A DNA stretch of 64,000 nucleotides from Rahnella sp. AA. Lineage in GTDB: Bacteria > Pseudomonadota > Gammaproteobacteria > Enterobacterales > Enterobacteriaceae. The stretch is from the NCBI RefSeq assembly GCF_002834385.1, contig NZ_PITQ01000009.1:1-64000 (forward strand), written 5' to 3'. Position 1 is the stretch's first letter. Each line of letters begins with the position of its first letter. The notes below the pieces were generated by a model, which saw nothing but the letters and a program-made list of their open reading frames with translations, had not been told where the DNA came from and did no database searches. Below are positions 53,528-63,049 of the stretch, piece by piece. A program made the translations under genes and the position numbers.

Positions 53528-53728
53528 TTATTTTTTCTCCGCGCCGTGTTTATCGTATTGCGCCAGCTCTGCCAGTAAAGGCCAGCGGGACATTAGTTGC
53601 GGAATTTTTTCTTTACGGGCTATATCTACGTAATTTAATTCAGACAAAGAAAAAAGGTGACTCAGCGCAAAGAAATCGTCATCAGTTGTTGGCTCGGATT
53701 CTTCTGAGTCTACAATATTGGCTCCCAC
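53528..53728 (-). CDS. bcsR: BcsR, small cellulose regulatory subunit
   Basis: 66 residues from GTG at 53728, chosen for the strong GGGAGGGG six bases upstream; a TTG at 53749 is also open. DDDFFALSHLFSLSELNYVD, then IARKEKIPQLMSRWPLLAEL match E. coli BcsR (62 residues), including the invariant RWPLLAE. It stabilises BcsQ and is first in the bcsRQABC operon. Confidence 0.85.
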   Translation of the reverse strand: MGANIVDSEESEPTTDDDFFALSHLFSLSELNYVDIARKEKIPQLMSRWPLLAELAQYDKHGAEKK

Positions 53729-53932
53729 CGTTACCCCTCCCTGCTTCAATCAAAATGCTGATACCACAACACGGCAAAATTGCCTGAATTTGCTTAGGTA
53801 TTTTCGTATCAAACATTATTGTGAAGAATTATGATTATTTAATGTAGCAATGATAGAATTTATTATACTCACATTTATCAGTGTGTCCCAAGCAGACTTT
53901 TAATCAAAAACGAAGACAAGCAGATTAACTAT
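53729..53932. promoter_or_regulatory. Divergent bcs promoter region
   Basis: About 200 strongly AT-rich bases between bcsR and bcsE, the only place where promoters for the two cellulose operons can lie. AATTTATTATACTC at about 53856-53869 could hold a -10 element for bcsE. No clear operator was recognised. Confidence 0.45.
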
Positions 53933-55531
53933 ATGGCACTTTCCTTTTCATTGGGCATGAAACAATTCTGGGATGGATTAGCACAGATGCAGGCTCAGGG
54001 GCTTTACTGGGTCAACGCGGATAGCCAGGATGCGGCGTATCGTCTTTGCGGGCAGGCGCTTGAAGCTCAGCAAGGTGAGGTTCCTGTCAGTGTATTTTTT
54101 CCACAGCACAATTTAGTTTGCACTGATGAAGAAAATAGACTAGCCGCTGACGATATTCTTCTCACGCATTTGAAGTTACATCAGAAAAAAACGTTTTATT
54201 ACCAACTTGCCAAAGGAAAGAAAGCGTTACTTGCATTAGCCGCTGATATTAATCGATTGCCTAATCACGCAGCGTCATTAATGATTTTATTACTTCCGGC
54301 CAGTTCATGGCAGGAAGTAAATGATAAACATTTCGCACGCTGGCTGAGTGAAATGCGAACCAGCGTGAATAACAAGGGGGCTACACTCCTTATTATCTGC
54401 TACGGTGCGGGTATTAATTCGGTTAAAACTCAGCTGCATTTATACCATCGCAATATATACGGCGTTGCAGATTTAAAAACGGACGTGGAGCCTAACCAGT
54501 GGGGTATTTCCTGGTGGCACGACAATTTAGGCGTGGAAGCCAATACACTTTACCCGCTGACCGCACGGCAGATTGGGTGGGAAATTCAAAAAAATGCCCC
54601 CTCTTCGCTTTCTGAACAAACCGGCGATGACCAGTGGATGCTGCTGGCACAGCGTTCTGTTCTGGAAGGCGCACCTGCACTTTCAGAACGCTGGTTCCTG
54701 TTTGATGATAACCAGGCGCTGGCAGAAAGAGCCGCGCATGCACGCTCAGCGACGGTGATTTTTGCGCTCAGCGGCAGTGACGAGGTTGACGTTCTCGCCC
54801 GTCAGATCCACCGCTTACGTATTCAGCGTGGTAACGGTTTGAAAATCGTTGTTCGGGAAATGCATTCTTCGCTGCGCTATGTTGACCAGCGTCTGTTGCA
54901 GGCCTGCGGCGGTAATCTGGTTGTTCCGCAGGCCGCGCGACTTTCTAACTTTCTGACTCTGCTGGATGATCTGCAAAATCTCAGTTTTACCCGCCATGTC
55001 CCGGAAGATATCGAGCTGCTGCTCGACAGCCGGTTACCCACCCATCATAAAGGCTACCTGCCGCTGCCGGTGTTCTGCGAAGTCATGCGTGATATCTGGA
55101 ATCACGCCGCGCTCGCGACCGAATCCCGTGGGATATTAATTTCCCTGCGCCCGGCCACCGGGATCAGCCCGCAACAGGCGATGTCTCTTTGCTCACTGCG
55201 TCGTGACGGCGATATCCTGACCGTTACTGAACGCCATCTGTATCTGTTCCTGTCCAACTGTCAGGTCAGCGATGTTGAGAATGTGCTGGCATTTCTGTTT
55301 ACCCTGCCGGTTAAGGAGGTCTTTACCAGCCAGACATTCTGGAGTCAGGAGCTGGATATCCAGACTGAAGTGCGCCGTCTGGCCTCCAAACCGCCAATGG
55401 CAAAACCGGTGCTAGCCGCCGAGGCTTTTGTGCAGCAAAAAAACGAGCCGTTAAAACGTGCGCTGGTTCATCAGCCTGTCCCCATCACGCTCGCCGTGAG
55501 TGATTCGCCTGTCGTTCAGGCACCGGAGTAA
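53933..55531 (+). CDS. bcsE: BcsE, c-di-GMP-binding cellulose regulator
   Basis: 532 residues (E. coli 523). An N-terminal P-loop-like/degenerate domain (GMKQFWDGLAQMQAQGLYWV) and a middle REC-like domain (SVLEGAPALSERWFLFDDN, RIQRGNGLKIVVREMHSSLR) precede the C-terminal GIL domain. The c-di-GMP I-site RxGD appears as RRDGDILTV. BcsE binds c-di-GMP, BcsRQ and BcsF and is needed for full cellulose output. The first 600 bases are more AT-rich than the rest. The ribosome binding site is weak. It is first in bcsEFG. Confidence 0.9.
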   Translation: MALSFSLGMKQFWDGLAQMQAQGLYWVNADSQDAAYRLCGQALEAQQGEVPVSVFFPQHNLVCTDEENRLAADDILLTHLKLHQKKTFYYQLAKGKKALLALAADINRLPNHAASLMILLLPASSWQEVNDKHFARWLSEMRTSVNNKGATLLIICYGAGINSVKTQLHLYHRNIYGVADLKTDVEPNQWGISWWHDNLGVEANTLYPLTARQIGWEIQKNAPSSLSEQTGDDQWMLLAQRSVLEGAPALSERWFLFDDNQALAERAAHARSATVIFALSGSDEVDVLARQIHRLRIQRGNGLKIVVREMHSSLRYVDQRLLQACGGNLVVPQAARLSNFLTLLDDLQNLSFTRHVPEDIELLLDSRLPTHHKGYLPLPVFCEVMRDIWNHAALATESRGILISLRPATGISPQQAMSLCSLRRDGDILTVTERHLYLFLSNCQVSDVENVLAFLFTLPVKEVFTSQTFWSQELDIQTEVRRLASKPPMAKPVLAAEAFVQQKNEPLKRALVHQPVPITLAVSDSPVVQAPE

Positions 55532-55536
55532 CAGAA

Positions 55537-55770
55537 ATGGACATTCAGGATATTTTCGAAATTTTCGTTGTTGCTGCAATCCTTTTTATCCCGCTGGGAT
55601 ACGCCCTGCGCAGCCGCCTGCCGCGCTGGAAAAATCGTTTTGCAACACGTTTTCTTTCGCCACGTTATTTAACCCCGATGACTGCCAGCATGATTAATAA
55701 GAACCGAAAACGTTCCGAAACACTGACAGACGCTTCTCCGGTAACAGGGAAATCCAAGACTTCACTATGA
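55537..55770 (+). CDS. bcsF: BcsF, small membrane subunit
   Basis: 77 residues with one N-terminal membrane helix (IFEIFVVAAILFIPLGYAL) followed by the basic RSRLPRWKNRFATRFLSPRYL, as in the 63-residue E. coli protein, plus a longer polar tail. It recruits BcsE to the inner membrane and interacts with BcsG. AACAGAAATGG precedes the start, with an imperfect Shine-Dalgarno. Its stop codon overlaps the bcsG start (ATGA). Confidence 0.87.
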   Translation: MDIQDIFEIFVVAAILFIPLGYALRSRLPRWKNRFATRFLSPRYLTPMTASMINKNRKRSETLTDASPVTGKSKTSL

Positions 55771-57413
55771 ATGAATCGCACTCTTCTTCGCCGCGTTTGC
55801 GGGTCTGGCAATCCTGGCGCGGCCTTGGCGCCTGGAACTACTATTTTTTACTTAAATTTGTCCTGCTGACACAGGGTTATCTGAACTTTGATGCGCTGAG
55901 CAACCTGGTGTTTGCTGCTGTGCTGCTGTTCCCTCTGCGTTCATTGCGGCTACACCGCTGGCGTCAGTGGATAGCCCTGCCGTTTGGCCTGGCGCTGTTG
56001 TACCACGACACCTGGCTGCCGGGCTGGCGCTCGATTGTGAATCAGGGCGCGGACGTTGCCGGTTTCAGTGTCAGCTATTTGCTTGAACTGGCCGATCGTT
56101 TTATCAACTGGCAGTGGATAGCCGTCGGTTTCGCGTTGCTGGTCGGCTACCTGTTTATCTCGCAGTGGATCCGTCTGACGACGTTTACCGTTTTGGCACT
56201 GCTGTGGGTCAACCTGAGCGGCGTGATTACCCCGATTTTTGCACATTCGCCCGCCGCTGCCGTCGCGCAAAACACCACGGCAGCGCCCGCAACGGTGCAA
56301 CCGGCAGCCGCGGACAACACCGTTAGCGGCCCGCCGACCAACGCCAATCTGAGCGCTTATTTAGAAAAGTTCTATCAGAACGAAAGCCGTAAGGTCACTA
56401 AATTCCCGGATGCCCTGCCAGCCGATGCGCAGCCATTCGATTTGCTGGTCATCAACATTTGCTCACTGGCCTGGTCAGATCTTGATGCGGTGAATCTTTC
56501 CAGTTCACCGTTATGGTCGCGCTTCGATTTCGTATTCAGCAATTTCAATTCGGCAACTGCCTATAGCGGCCCGGCGTCAATTCGTCTGCTACGTGCAAGC
56601 TGTGGCCAGACGTCGCACCATGATTTGTACCAGCCTGCTGGACAGCAATGTTATCTGTTTGACGATCTGGCGCGTCTGGGCTTCACCAGCCAGCTGGCGA
56701 TGGACCACACGGGCGAGTTCGGTAATTACATCAATAACCTGCGCGACGACGCGGACATGAAAGCCCCGCTGATGTCACAGGCCGGTCTGGGTTATGAACT
56801 GACCTCCTTCGACGGTTCACCGATTTTCAACGACGGGCAATTGTTCACCCGCTGGCTGGAAAACCAGGAAAAAGCCGGGACTGCGCGTACCGCGACCTTC
56901 TTCAACCTGATTGCGCTGCACGACGGCAACCGTTATGTGGGCAGTAACAAAGGTGCGGACTATCATAACCGGGCGCAAACGCTGCTTAATCAGCTCAATA
57001 CCTTTATGGATCAGCTGGATAAATCTGGCCGTAAAGTGATGCTGGTCGTCGTGCCGGAACACGGTGCGGCGCTGGTGGGCGATAAAATGCAGATTTCCGG
57101 CCTGCGTGATATCCCAAGCCCCGGTATTACACACATTCCTGTTGGCGTGAAATTCTTCGGTATGCAGGCACCCCACGCCCCGACGCCGATGAAAATCGAC
57201 GCCCCGAGCAGTTATATCGCGATTTCCGAAATGGTTTCCCGCGCGGTAGATGGCAAAGTCTTCACCAGCCCGACCATGGACTGGAAAACCTTCGCCTCAA
57301 ACCTGCCGCAGACTCCGCTGGTTTCAGAGAATGAAAACTCGGTAGTGATGGAGTATCAGGGGAAAATTTACATCCGGTTAAATGGAGGGGGCTGGGTGCC
57401 GTACCCGAGCTGA
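55767..57413 (+). CDS. bcsG: BcsG, cellulose phosphoethanolamine transferase
   Basis: 548 residues. Four to five N-terminal membrane helices and an Ala/Pro-rich linker (160-190) precede a periplasmic alkaline-phosphatase-fold domain. LLVINICSLAWSD holds Cys232; NSATAYSGPAS holds the likely nucleophile Ser267 (equivalent to Ser278 in E. coli by spacing). SCGQTSHHDLY and VVPEHGAALVGD provide the Glu-His zinc ligands. It adds phosphoethanolamine to the cellulose chain as it emerges. It is the last gene of bcsEFG; repeat copy B follows. Confidence 0.93.
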   Translation: MNESHSSSPRLRVWQSWRGLGAWNYYFLLKFVLLTQGYLNFDALSNLVFAAVLLFPLRSLRLHRWRQWIALPFGLALLYHDTWLPGWRSIVNQGADVAGFSVSYLLELADRFINWQWIAVGFALLVGYLFISQWIRLTTFTVLALLWVNLSGVITPIFAHSPAAAVAQNTTAAPATVQPAAADNTVSGPPTNANLSAYLEKFYQNESRKVTKFPDALPADAQPFDLLVINICSLAWSDLDAVNLSSSPLWSRFDFVFSNFNSATAYSGPASIRLLRASCGQTSHHDLYQPAGQQCYLFDDLARLGFTSQLAMDHTGEFGNYINNLRDDADMKAPLMSQAGLGYELTSFDGSPIFNDGQLFTRWLENQEKAGTARTATFFNLIALHDGNRYVGSNKGADYHNRAQTLLNQLNTFMDQLDKSGRKVMLVVVPEHGAALVGDKMQISGLRDIPSPGITHIPVGVKFFGMQAPHAPTPMKIDAPSSYIAISEMVSRAVDGKVFTSPTMDWKTFASNLPQTPLVSENENSVVMEYQGKIYIRLNGGGWVPYPS

Positions 57414-57448
57414 GGGGGGCACTTGCAGTGATGGCCAGGGCTTGACAG

Positions 57449-58062
57449 GGAATATTTCGGTTTTTCACTTGCAGTGAAGCGCCGGAAGCGGATCGTGAAT
57501 ATTTCGGTTTTTCAATTGCAGTGATCGCTCAGCGGCTCGCGCCGAAACCGACCAGAGAGGGCCAGGACGGCCCCTCTCTGGACTCTCCACGTCTTTTTAC
57601 TGCGCGCTATCGCTGGGCCGATGGACCTGTTCTGTCATTCCAGCGTGTGGCGCAAATCCAGGCACTTCGTGCTTCCTTCACTCGGTCTTCGAGCCACTGG
57701 TCTCGAAGCCGCTCCGTTCAGCTGGATTTTGAGCGCGCCATCTCACCATAAAAAATACCGAGTGTTTCTTTGGTTTTTGAAAAATAAATGCCAGGGCAAG
57801 GTTGAGAACTATGAGCCTCTGGCCGCTTTCAAAACGACGTTGAGCGAGCGGTGAGAAACGGCGAGAGTCTGTTTTCGAGCTGGTTCAAACCCGAAGCGAA
57901 AGTACCGCGCAGCGGCGGCGTTTGCGGCACTAGCCGGAGATGCTGGAACATAGCCAGCCAGCGGCAGCGCGCAGTTAAAGAGCCCGGGATTCTCAAGGGG
58001 CGCGGCGACAGGCGCTCCTTGAGGCCAGTTTGGGTGGCAACCCAAGGTTTTGACGTTGAATT
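57449..58062. repeat. Long inverted intergenic repeat, copy B
   Basis: Noncoding 0.6 kb between bcsG and the uxuA regulator gene. The outer module occurs twice in tandem (TTTCGGTTTTTCACTTGCAGTGA-like at 57457 and 57501), followed by the hairpin CCAGAGAGGG/CCCTCTCTGG at 57552-57581. The left arm begins GCGCGCTATCGCTGGGCCG, then diverges from copy A before sharing CTTCGAGCCAC-GGTCTCGAA again. The right arm (57822-57972) is close to copy A. A second hairpin (CAAGGGGCGC/GCGCTCCTTG, one G-T) and one 42-bp unit close it. It is mosaic relative to copies A and C. Confidence 0.75.
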
Positions 58063-58102
58063 TGGAACTAAAAAGCGCCCCCGATGCCCGCTCAGGCATC
58101 AT

Positions 58103-58801
58103 TTACTCCGCAAATAACTGATCGTACACATGTTGCAAATGCCTGCTCATTCGCGCTTTCGCTCCGGCGCCATCCCGGGCCAGAATGGCGTCCAAAATTC
58201 CCTGGTGGTCGGCGTTCATTTCACGGGCGAAATCGACTTCGGTGTAATGGCTTTCAAGCCGCATAAACCGGCGGGAACGGCGTTTATCCCACAGGTATCC
58301 CATCATGTCGTGCAGGACTTCGTTGCCGGTCATTTCACTGATCATCAGATGGAAACGACGGTCTGCCTCCAGAAACGCGTCGTTGTTAGCATTCAGCTCA
58401 TTGAGCTCACTGGCAATTTCTTTCAGCTTTGCACGCTGATCGTCCGTCCCGTTTAAAGCCGCCTGTTCGGCCGTCATTGATTCATAAATCTGCCGCGCCT
58501 TGACCAGCGATTGCAGGCTGAACTCTTCTTCTGATGCAGGGATCAGTGTCACCGGTGCAGCCTGCGGAAGCGGGTCGTTGACGTAAACGCCGGTGCCTGT
58601 GCGGATTTCCACCCAGCCGGTGATCTCCAGCGCAATCAGCGCCTCACGGATTGATGAGCGGCTGACGCCCAGCTGTTTAGCCAGATCACGCTCAGAAGGG
58701 ATCATCGCCCCCGGCGCAAACTGACCGGTATTAATGCAATTAATCAATACATTAGAAATCTGGCGATAGAGCCTTTCGACTTTCAGGGTGGGTAAATCCA
58801 T
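58103..58801 (-). CDS. FadR/GntR-family regulator, probably of uxuA
   Basis: 232 residues from ATG at 58801, with GGAG before it; the frame extends upstream to 58849. A winged helix (MIPSERDLAKQLGVSRSSIR, EALIALEITGWVEIRTGTGV) is followed by an FCD ligand domain with metal-binding Asp/His residues (ADRRFHLMISEMTGNEVL, MNADHQGILDAILARD, HLQHVYDQL). It is related to UxuR/ExuR but not a clear orthologue. It is divergent from uxuA with 196 bases between starts, and sites at 58883-58917 may be its operator. Confidence 0.83.
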   Translation of the reverse strand: MDLPTLKVERLYRQISNVLINCINTGQFAPGAMIPSERDLAKQLGVSRSSIREALIALEITGWVEIRTGTGVYVNDPLPQAAPVTLIPASEEEFSLQSLVKARQIYESMTAEQAALNGTDDQRAKLKEIASELNELNANNDAFLEADRRFHLMISEMTGNEVLHDMMGYLWDKRRSRRFMRLESHYTEVDFAREMNADHQGILDAILARDGAGAKARMSRHLQHVYDQLFAE

Positions 58802-58882
58802 TATTTTCTCCATGCAGGTGCGGGATCCCAAATCTGTTATCCCGATCACATTAATGATCGGTTCGATGCTGAATCATATGTC

Positions 58883-58917
58883 GGTCTGATGGCCTGACCA
58901 GCAGACCACCTGACCAG
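58883..58917. promoter_or_regulatory. Repeated TGACCAG sites, likely operator upstream of uxuA
   Basis: GGTCTG at 58883 and CAGACC at 58902 are an inverted pair, and CTGACCAG occurs at 58894 and again at 58910 (16-base period). GGTC/GACC half-sites are typical of FadR-family operators. They lie about 80-115 bases before the uxuA start in the divergent region. Confidence 0.5.
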
Positions 58918-58997
58918 ACCGCGCATTAAGATTGAACTTATCACCGGCCATGCGTCAACTACATTCAGATGTCAGATAACAATTTTAAGGAAAACAC

Positions 58998-60182
58998 ATG
59001 GAACAGACTTGGCGTTGGTACGGCCCGAATGACCCGGTTTCACTGGATGATGTACGTCAGGCCGGCGCGACCGGCGTGGTGACCGCCCTGCACCATATTC
59101 CGAACGGTGAAGTCTGGCCTGTAGATGAAATCAAAAAACGTCAGGCGCAGCTGGAAGCTAAAGGTCTGGTGTGGTCTGTGGTGGAAAGTATTCCGGTGCA
59201 TGAGGAAATCAAAACCCGCAGCGGAAACGTCGATCAGCACATCGCCAATTATCAGCAATCTATCCGTAACCTGGCGGAATGTGGCATCGACACTGTCTGC
59301 TACAACTTCATGCCAGTTCTGGACTGGACGCGTACGGATCTGGGCTATTTATTGCCGGACGGTTCCCGTGCCCTGCGTTTTGACCATATCGCGTTCGCCG
59401 CTTTCGAATTGCATCTTCTGAAACGTGAAGGCGCGAAATCCGATTACAGCGCGGAAGAACAAAAACAGGCTGCTGATTATTTTGCTGCGATGACGCAGGC
59501 AGAGAAAGACCAGCTGGTTTCCAACATTATTGCCGGTTTACCGGGCGCGGAAGAAGGCTATACGCTGGATCAGTTCCGTGCGCGTCTGGCGACTTACGAC
59601 GGTATCGATAAAGCCAAACTGCGTGAAAACATGGCGCACTTCCTGCGCAGCATCGTGCCTGTAGCAGAACAGTGCGGGATCAGTCTGGCGGTTCACCCGG
59701 ATGATCCTCCGCGCCCTATTCTCGGCCTGCCGCGCATTATCTCCACCATTGAAGATATGCAATGGCTGAAAGAAGCGGTCGACAGCATCCACAACGGTTT
59801 CTGTTTCTGCACCGGTTCTTACGGCGTTCGCGAAGACAATGATTTAGTGAAGATGATGACAACCTACGCCGACCGCGTTCACTTTATCCATCTGCGTGCC
59901 ACCCAGCGTGAAGAGATCCCGGGCAGCTTCCACGAAGCCGATCATTTAGACGGCGATGTGGATATGGTCGCAGTCATCAAGGCGATCCTGGCCGAAGAAC
60001 AAACCCGCCGGAAAGCCGGTAATCTGCGCGCAATCCCGATGCGTCCTGATCACGGCCATCAGATGCTCGATGACCTGCATAAGAAGACGAATCCTGGGTA
60101 CTCGGCGATTGGCCGCTTACGCGGGCTCGCGGAGCTGCGGGGAGTTGAGCGGGCATTGAAGCAAAGTTTTTTTAGCGAGTGA
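58998..60182 (+). CDS. uxuA: D-mannonate dehydratase
   Basis: 394 residues, the length of E. coli Uxu[86 protein letters not shown] and [11 protein letters not shown] include the metal and catalytic His/Asp residues. It converts D-mannonate to 2-dehydro-3-deoxygluconate in glucuronate degradation. AAGGAAAA precedes the ATG. It is a single gene; uxuB does not follow and must be elsewhere. Confidence 0.95.
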   Translation: MEQTWRWYGPNDPVSLDDVRQAGATGVVTALHHIPNGEVWPVDEIKKRQAQLEAKGLVWSVVESIPVHEEIKTRSGNVDQHIANYQQSIRNLAECGIDTVCYNFMPVLDWTRTDLGYLLPDGSRALRFDHIAFAAFELHLLKREGAKSDYSAEEQKQAADYFAAMTQAEKDQLVSNIIAGLPGAEEGYTLDQFRARLATYDGIDKAKLRENMAHFLRSIVPVAEQCGISLAVHPDDPPRPILGLPRIISTIEDMQWLKEAVDSIHNGFCFCTGSYGVREDNDLVKMMTTYADRVHFIHLRATQREEIPGSFHEADHLDGDVDMVAVIKAILAEEQTRRKAGNLRAIPMRPDHGHQMLDDLHKKTNPGYSAIGRLRGLAELRGVERALKQSFFSE

Positions 60183-60228
60183 ATTTGCCATTCAGGCTAA
60201 CAACAGAATTGTGATTGCTCACTGCTGA

Positions 60229-60893
60229 CCGGGAATATTTCGGTTTTTCACTTGCAGTGAAGGTGCTCATAGCGGATCGAGGAAATTTCGGTTTTTCAAT
60301 TGCGGTGATCACTCAGCGGCTGGTGCCGAAACCGAGCAAGGGAGGAAAGTGCTTTTCCTCCCTTGCATCCCTCCTCGCTTTTTTCAACACGCGCTACCGC
60401 TGGCTGGCTAAGTTTCAGCAGCCACAGCTATTGCCGCGAAAACTTGCCGCTGCGCGGTTCCTTCATTTCGGTCTTCGAGCCCACGGTCCCGAAACACTCA
60501 CTCAGCAAGCTTTCTGAAAGCGGCCGGAGGCTTTCTAAATTCAAAATCAAAAATACCCTACATCATTCTTCCGAATGACATAGCCATTGGCCGCTTTCAA
60601 AAATCGCGCCGTATGGAGAGGTGGAAAACCGCGAATCTTTTCGCGCGGTTTGTAGCCCGACGGGAGGGAACCGCGCAGCGGCGGGATTTTGCGGCAATAG
60701 CCGGAGCTGCTGAAACATAGCCAGCCAGCGATAGCGCGCAGTAAAAAAGACGTGGAGATTCAAAAGAGGGGCCGTCTTGCCCCTCTTTTGTCGGTTTAGG
60801 AACAGCGTGTTAAGCGATCACCGCAATTGAGAAACCGAAACTTTCTCGGTCATTAGCGAGTAGTCAGCCCTCACTGCAAGCGAAAAGCCGCCA
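60229..60893. repeat. Long inverted intergenic repeat, copy C (most complete)
   Basis: Noncoding 0.66 kb between uxuA and araC. Both halves contain the outer module: the left has GGTTTTTCAATTGCGGTGATC and the 13-bp hairpin at 60336-60366 with loop GTGCT, and the right has the inverse (GATCACCGCAATTGAGAAACC) and an 11- to 12-bp hairpin at 60761-60790. Between them lie the inverted arms, about 60389-60523 and 60590-60743. The whole is a near-palindrome centred near 60555. Confidence 0.82.
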
Positions 60894-60913
60894 GTTGCAG
60901 CGGCCTCTGCAAA

Positions 60914-61849
60914 TCAGAAATGATATGAAACCTGATTCTCCTGCTCCGGCCACGGGTGTGACTTGTAGGGTTTAGCCGGATAATTAATCTCTACGCTGCG
61001 ACGGCGGAAATCACTCGGGCTCACCCCTACCCGCTTGCGGAAAACACGCGAGAAATACAACTGATCGTCATAACCCACCACGCGGCCGATGGTTGCAATC
61101 GATTCCTGGGTGGTTTGTAACAACAGTTTGGCGCGGATCACGCGCTGATCTTCACGCCAGCGCAGGATGTTGATCCCGACCTGTTCGCGGAATAAATGCG
61201 CCAGACGCGATGGCGACAGGCAAACGTGACGCGCAACTTCATCGATACGCAGTTCGCCAGCCAGGTTGCCGGTAATAAACTGACAGGCTTCGATGACGCG
61301 CGGATCCATAATTTTTTGCGGGCTCTGCGGATCTTCTTCCATCGCGCGCAGCAAAAGGCGCTCCAGCAGATTCATCCCTAATTCTTCACAGAAACGACGC
61401 CCCGATTTTTGGGTTTGTTCGATATTGGCAAACAGCCGGTCAAATTCCAGCAACAAGGTATTATTCGGCAGGGAAAGACGCCCGACGTCACGCGTTTTCG
61501 TGTGCCATTCCAGCCAGTCAGCCCAGTATGCGCGCGGACGGAAATACACCCAGCGGTGATACCAGGAATCGGCGTTGGCAGAACGGCTGTAGAGGTGGCG
61601 GGCCTTTGGCGGGAAAAGCAGCAGATCGCCGGGGTTACAGTAGAAGGTATCTTCGCCATCAAAGACTTTTCCCTGGCCCTTCACCGTCAGATTGAGAATG
61701 TAGCCCTTCATGCCGCCAGGACGGTCAATCGCGAAATCCAGCGGCCCGTCAGCAAGGATCGGTGTCATACCGGCGACCAGATAGGCATTGAAACTGTAAC
61801 CCGGTAACAGCGGATTTTGCTGCTGATCCTGAATCATACGGTGATACAT
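60914..61849 (-). CDS. araC: Arabinose operon regulator AraC
   Basis: 311 residues against 292 in E. coli. The N-terminal arm and arabinose-binding cupin ([57 protein letters not shown]) are followed by two helix-turn-helix motifs ([20 protein letters not shown] and [20 protein letters not shown]). It is longer at the C-terminus (about 20 polar residues). GGGAGG lies just before the ATG at 61849. It activates arabinose genes with L-arabinose bound. It is placed downstream of araH on the same strand, not divergent from araBAD as in E. coli. Confidence 0.93.
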   Translation of the reverse strand: MYHRMIQDQQQNPLLPGYSFNAYLVAGMTPILADGPLDFAIDRPGGMKGYILNLTVKGQGKVFDGEDTFYCNPGDLLLFPPKARHLYSRSANADSWYHRWVYFRPRAYWADWLEWHTKTRDVGRLSLPNNTLLLEFDRLFANIEQTQKSGRRFCEELGMNLLERLLLRAMEEDPQSPQKIMDPRVIEACQFITGNLAGELRIDEVARHVCLSPSRLAHLFREQVGINILRWREDQRVIRAKLLLQTTQESIATIGRVVGYDDQLYFSRVFRKRVGVSPSDFRRRSVEINYPAKPYKSHPWPEQENQVSYHF

Positions 61850-61955
61850 CGAACCTCCCGAAACTTCACGTGGTTATGGACTTTTCATCTATTCTAATCG
61901 GCGGTGAAAACGCTGCCAGTAAACGTTACTAATTTGTGAACGAACACGCGTTTTT

Positions 61956-61989
61956 ACGGCATTTAACCCTCACTGGCGTTAAATGCCGT
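61956..61989. repeat. 12-bp perfect hairpin between araH and araC
   Basis: ACGGCATTTAAC and GTTAAATGCCGT around a 10-base loop, in the 177-base araH-araC spacer. No U-tract follows on the minus strand, so it may stabilise the araH mRNA end or bind a protein rather than end transcription. Confidence 0.7.
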
Positions 61990-62026
61990 CGGGATTACTG
62001 CATGAAAGCGTTATCACAAAACGGGA

Positions 62027-63031
62027 TTAAACCGTCTTTTTCGCTTTCTGTTTGTAACGGTCAAAAATCACCGCCGCCAGCAGGATCAAGCCACGTACGA
62101 CGTATTGCGAGAACGGCGAAATGTTCAGCAAGTTCATGGCGTTTTCCACTGTGCCGAGGATCAGGATCCCTGATACCACGTAGGAAATTTTGCCGATACC
62201 GCCTTTCAGGGACACGCCGCCCAGCACACAGGCGGAGATAACGATCAGCTCAAAACCCAGAGAGGTCATTGGCTGGCCGCTGGTCATACGTGACGCCAGG
62301 ATGATCCCCGCTGCCGCCGATACCAGCCCGGATAAAACAAAGATGATGATTTTCGTGCGAACCACCGGAACACCCGCCAGCCGCGCCGCATCTTCATTAC
62401 CGCCAATCGCCAGCGTGTTACGCCCGAAGGTGGTTTTGTTCAGCAGCAGGCCGAAGATAATCAGGCAGCCGACGGTCAGCCAGATCGGCGCAGGCAGACC
62501 GAACCAGTTGGCATAACCGAGCGCGAAGAAGCGTTCATCTTCGATACCAACGGCTTTACCGTCAGAAATAATGTACGCCAGACCGCGCACAATCTGCATG
62601 GTCGCGAGAGTGGTGATCAGCGCATTAATTTTCAGGCGGGCGATAACAAAACCGTTCAATAAACCGGTCAGCATCCCAAGTAACAGACCGGCGGCAACGC
62701 CAATCCACAGGCTTTCGGTCATGTTGATCACCACCGCCGTGGTAACACCGGCGCAGGCAATCACCGAGGCGACGGACAGGTCGAAGTCACCGGACGCCAG
62801 ACAGAACAGCATCCCGCAGGCCACCATGCCCGACATTGAAATCGCCAGCCCCAGGCCTTTCATATTGATGAAAGAGCTGAAATTTGGCACAAAAACAGAA
62901 CAGGCGATAAACAGCACGGCGAACACCACCAGCATGCCGTAACTGTCCCAGATACGCATCAGCCCTTGCCCGCTGCGTGACGCAGCAGAAGGTTGATCCG
63001 GTTTGGCTGAATTGGTTGTCATACTCGACAT
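62027..63031 (-). CDS. araH: L-arabinose ABC transporter permease
   Basis: 334 residues. A polar N-terminus of about 25 residues is followed by about ten membrane segments with the RbsC/AraH blocks (SGMVACGMLFCLASGDFDLS, ALITTLATMQIVRGLAYIIS, FGRNTLAIGGNEDAARLAGV, LGGVSLKGGIGKISYVVSG). It forms the membrane channel with AraG and the binding protein AraF. It starts 18 bases after araG ends, with GAGGAG before the ATG, so both are one operon. Confidence 0.94.
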   Translation of the reverse strand: MSSMTTNSAKPDQPSAASRSGQGLMRIWDSYGMLVVFAVLFIACSVFVPNFSSFINMKGLGLAISMSGMVACGMLFCLASGDFDLSVASVIACAGVTTAVVINMTESLWIGVAAGLLLGMLTGLLNGFVIARLKINALITTLATMQIVRGLAYIISDGKAVGIEDERFFALGYANWFGLPAPIWLTVGCLIIFGLLLNKTTFGRNTLAIGGNEDAARLAGVPVVRTKIIIFVLSGLVSAAAGIILASRMTSGQPMTSLGFELIVISACVLGGVSLKGGIGKISYVVSGILILGTVENAMNLLNISPFSQYVVRGLILLAAVIFDRYKQKAKKTV

Positions 63032-63049
63032 AATATTTTTGCTCCTCAG

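Noticed and set aside
57809-58102. 97-codon frame in repeat copy B
   Set aside because: It lies within the inverted repeat arm and the 42-bp unit; the same pseudo-protein appears in copy A for the same structural reason.
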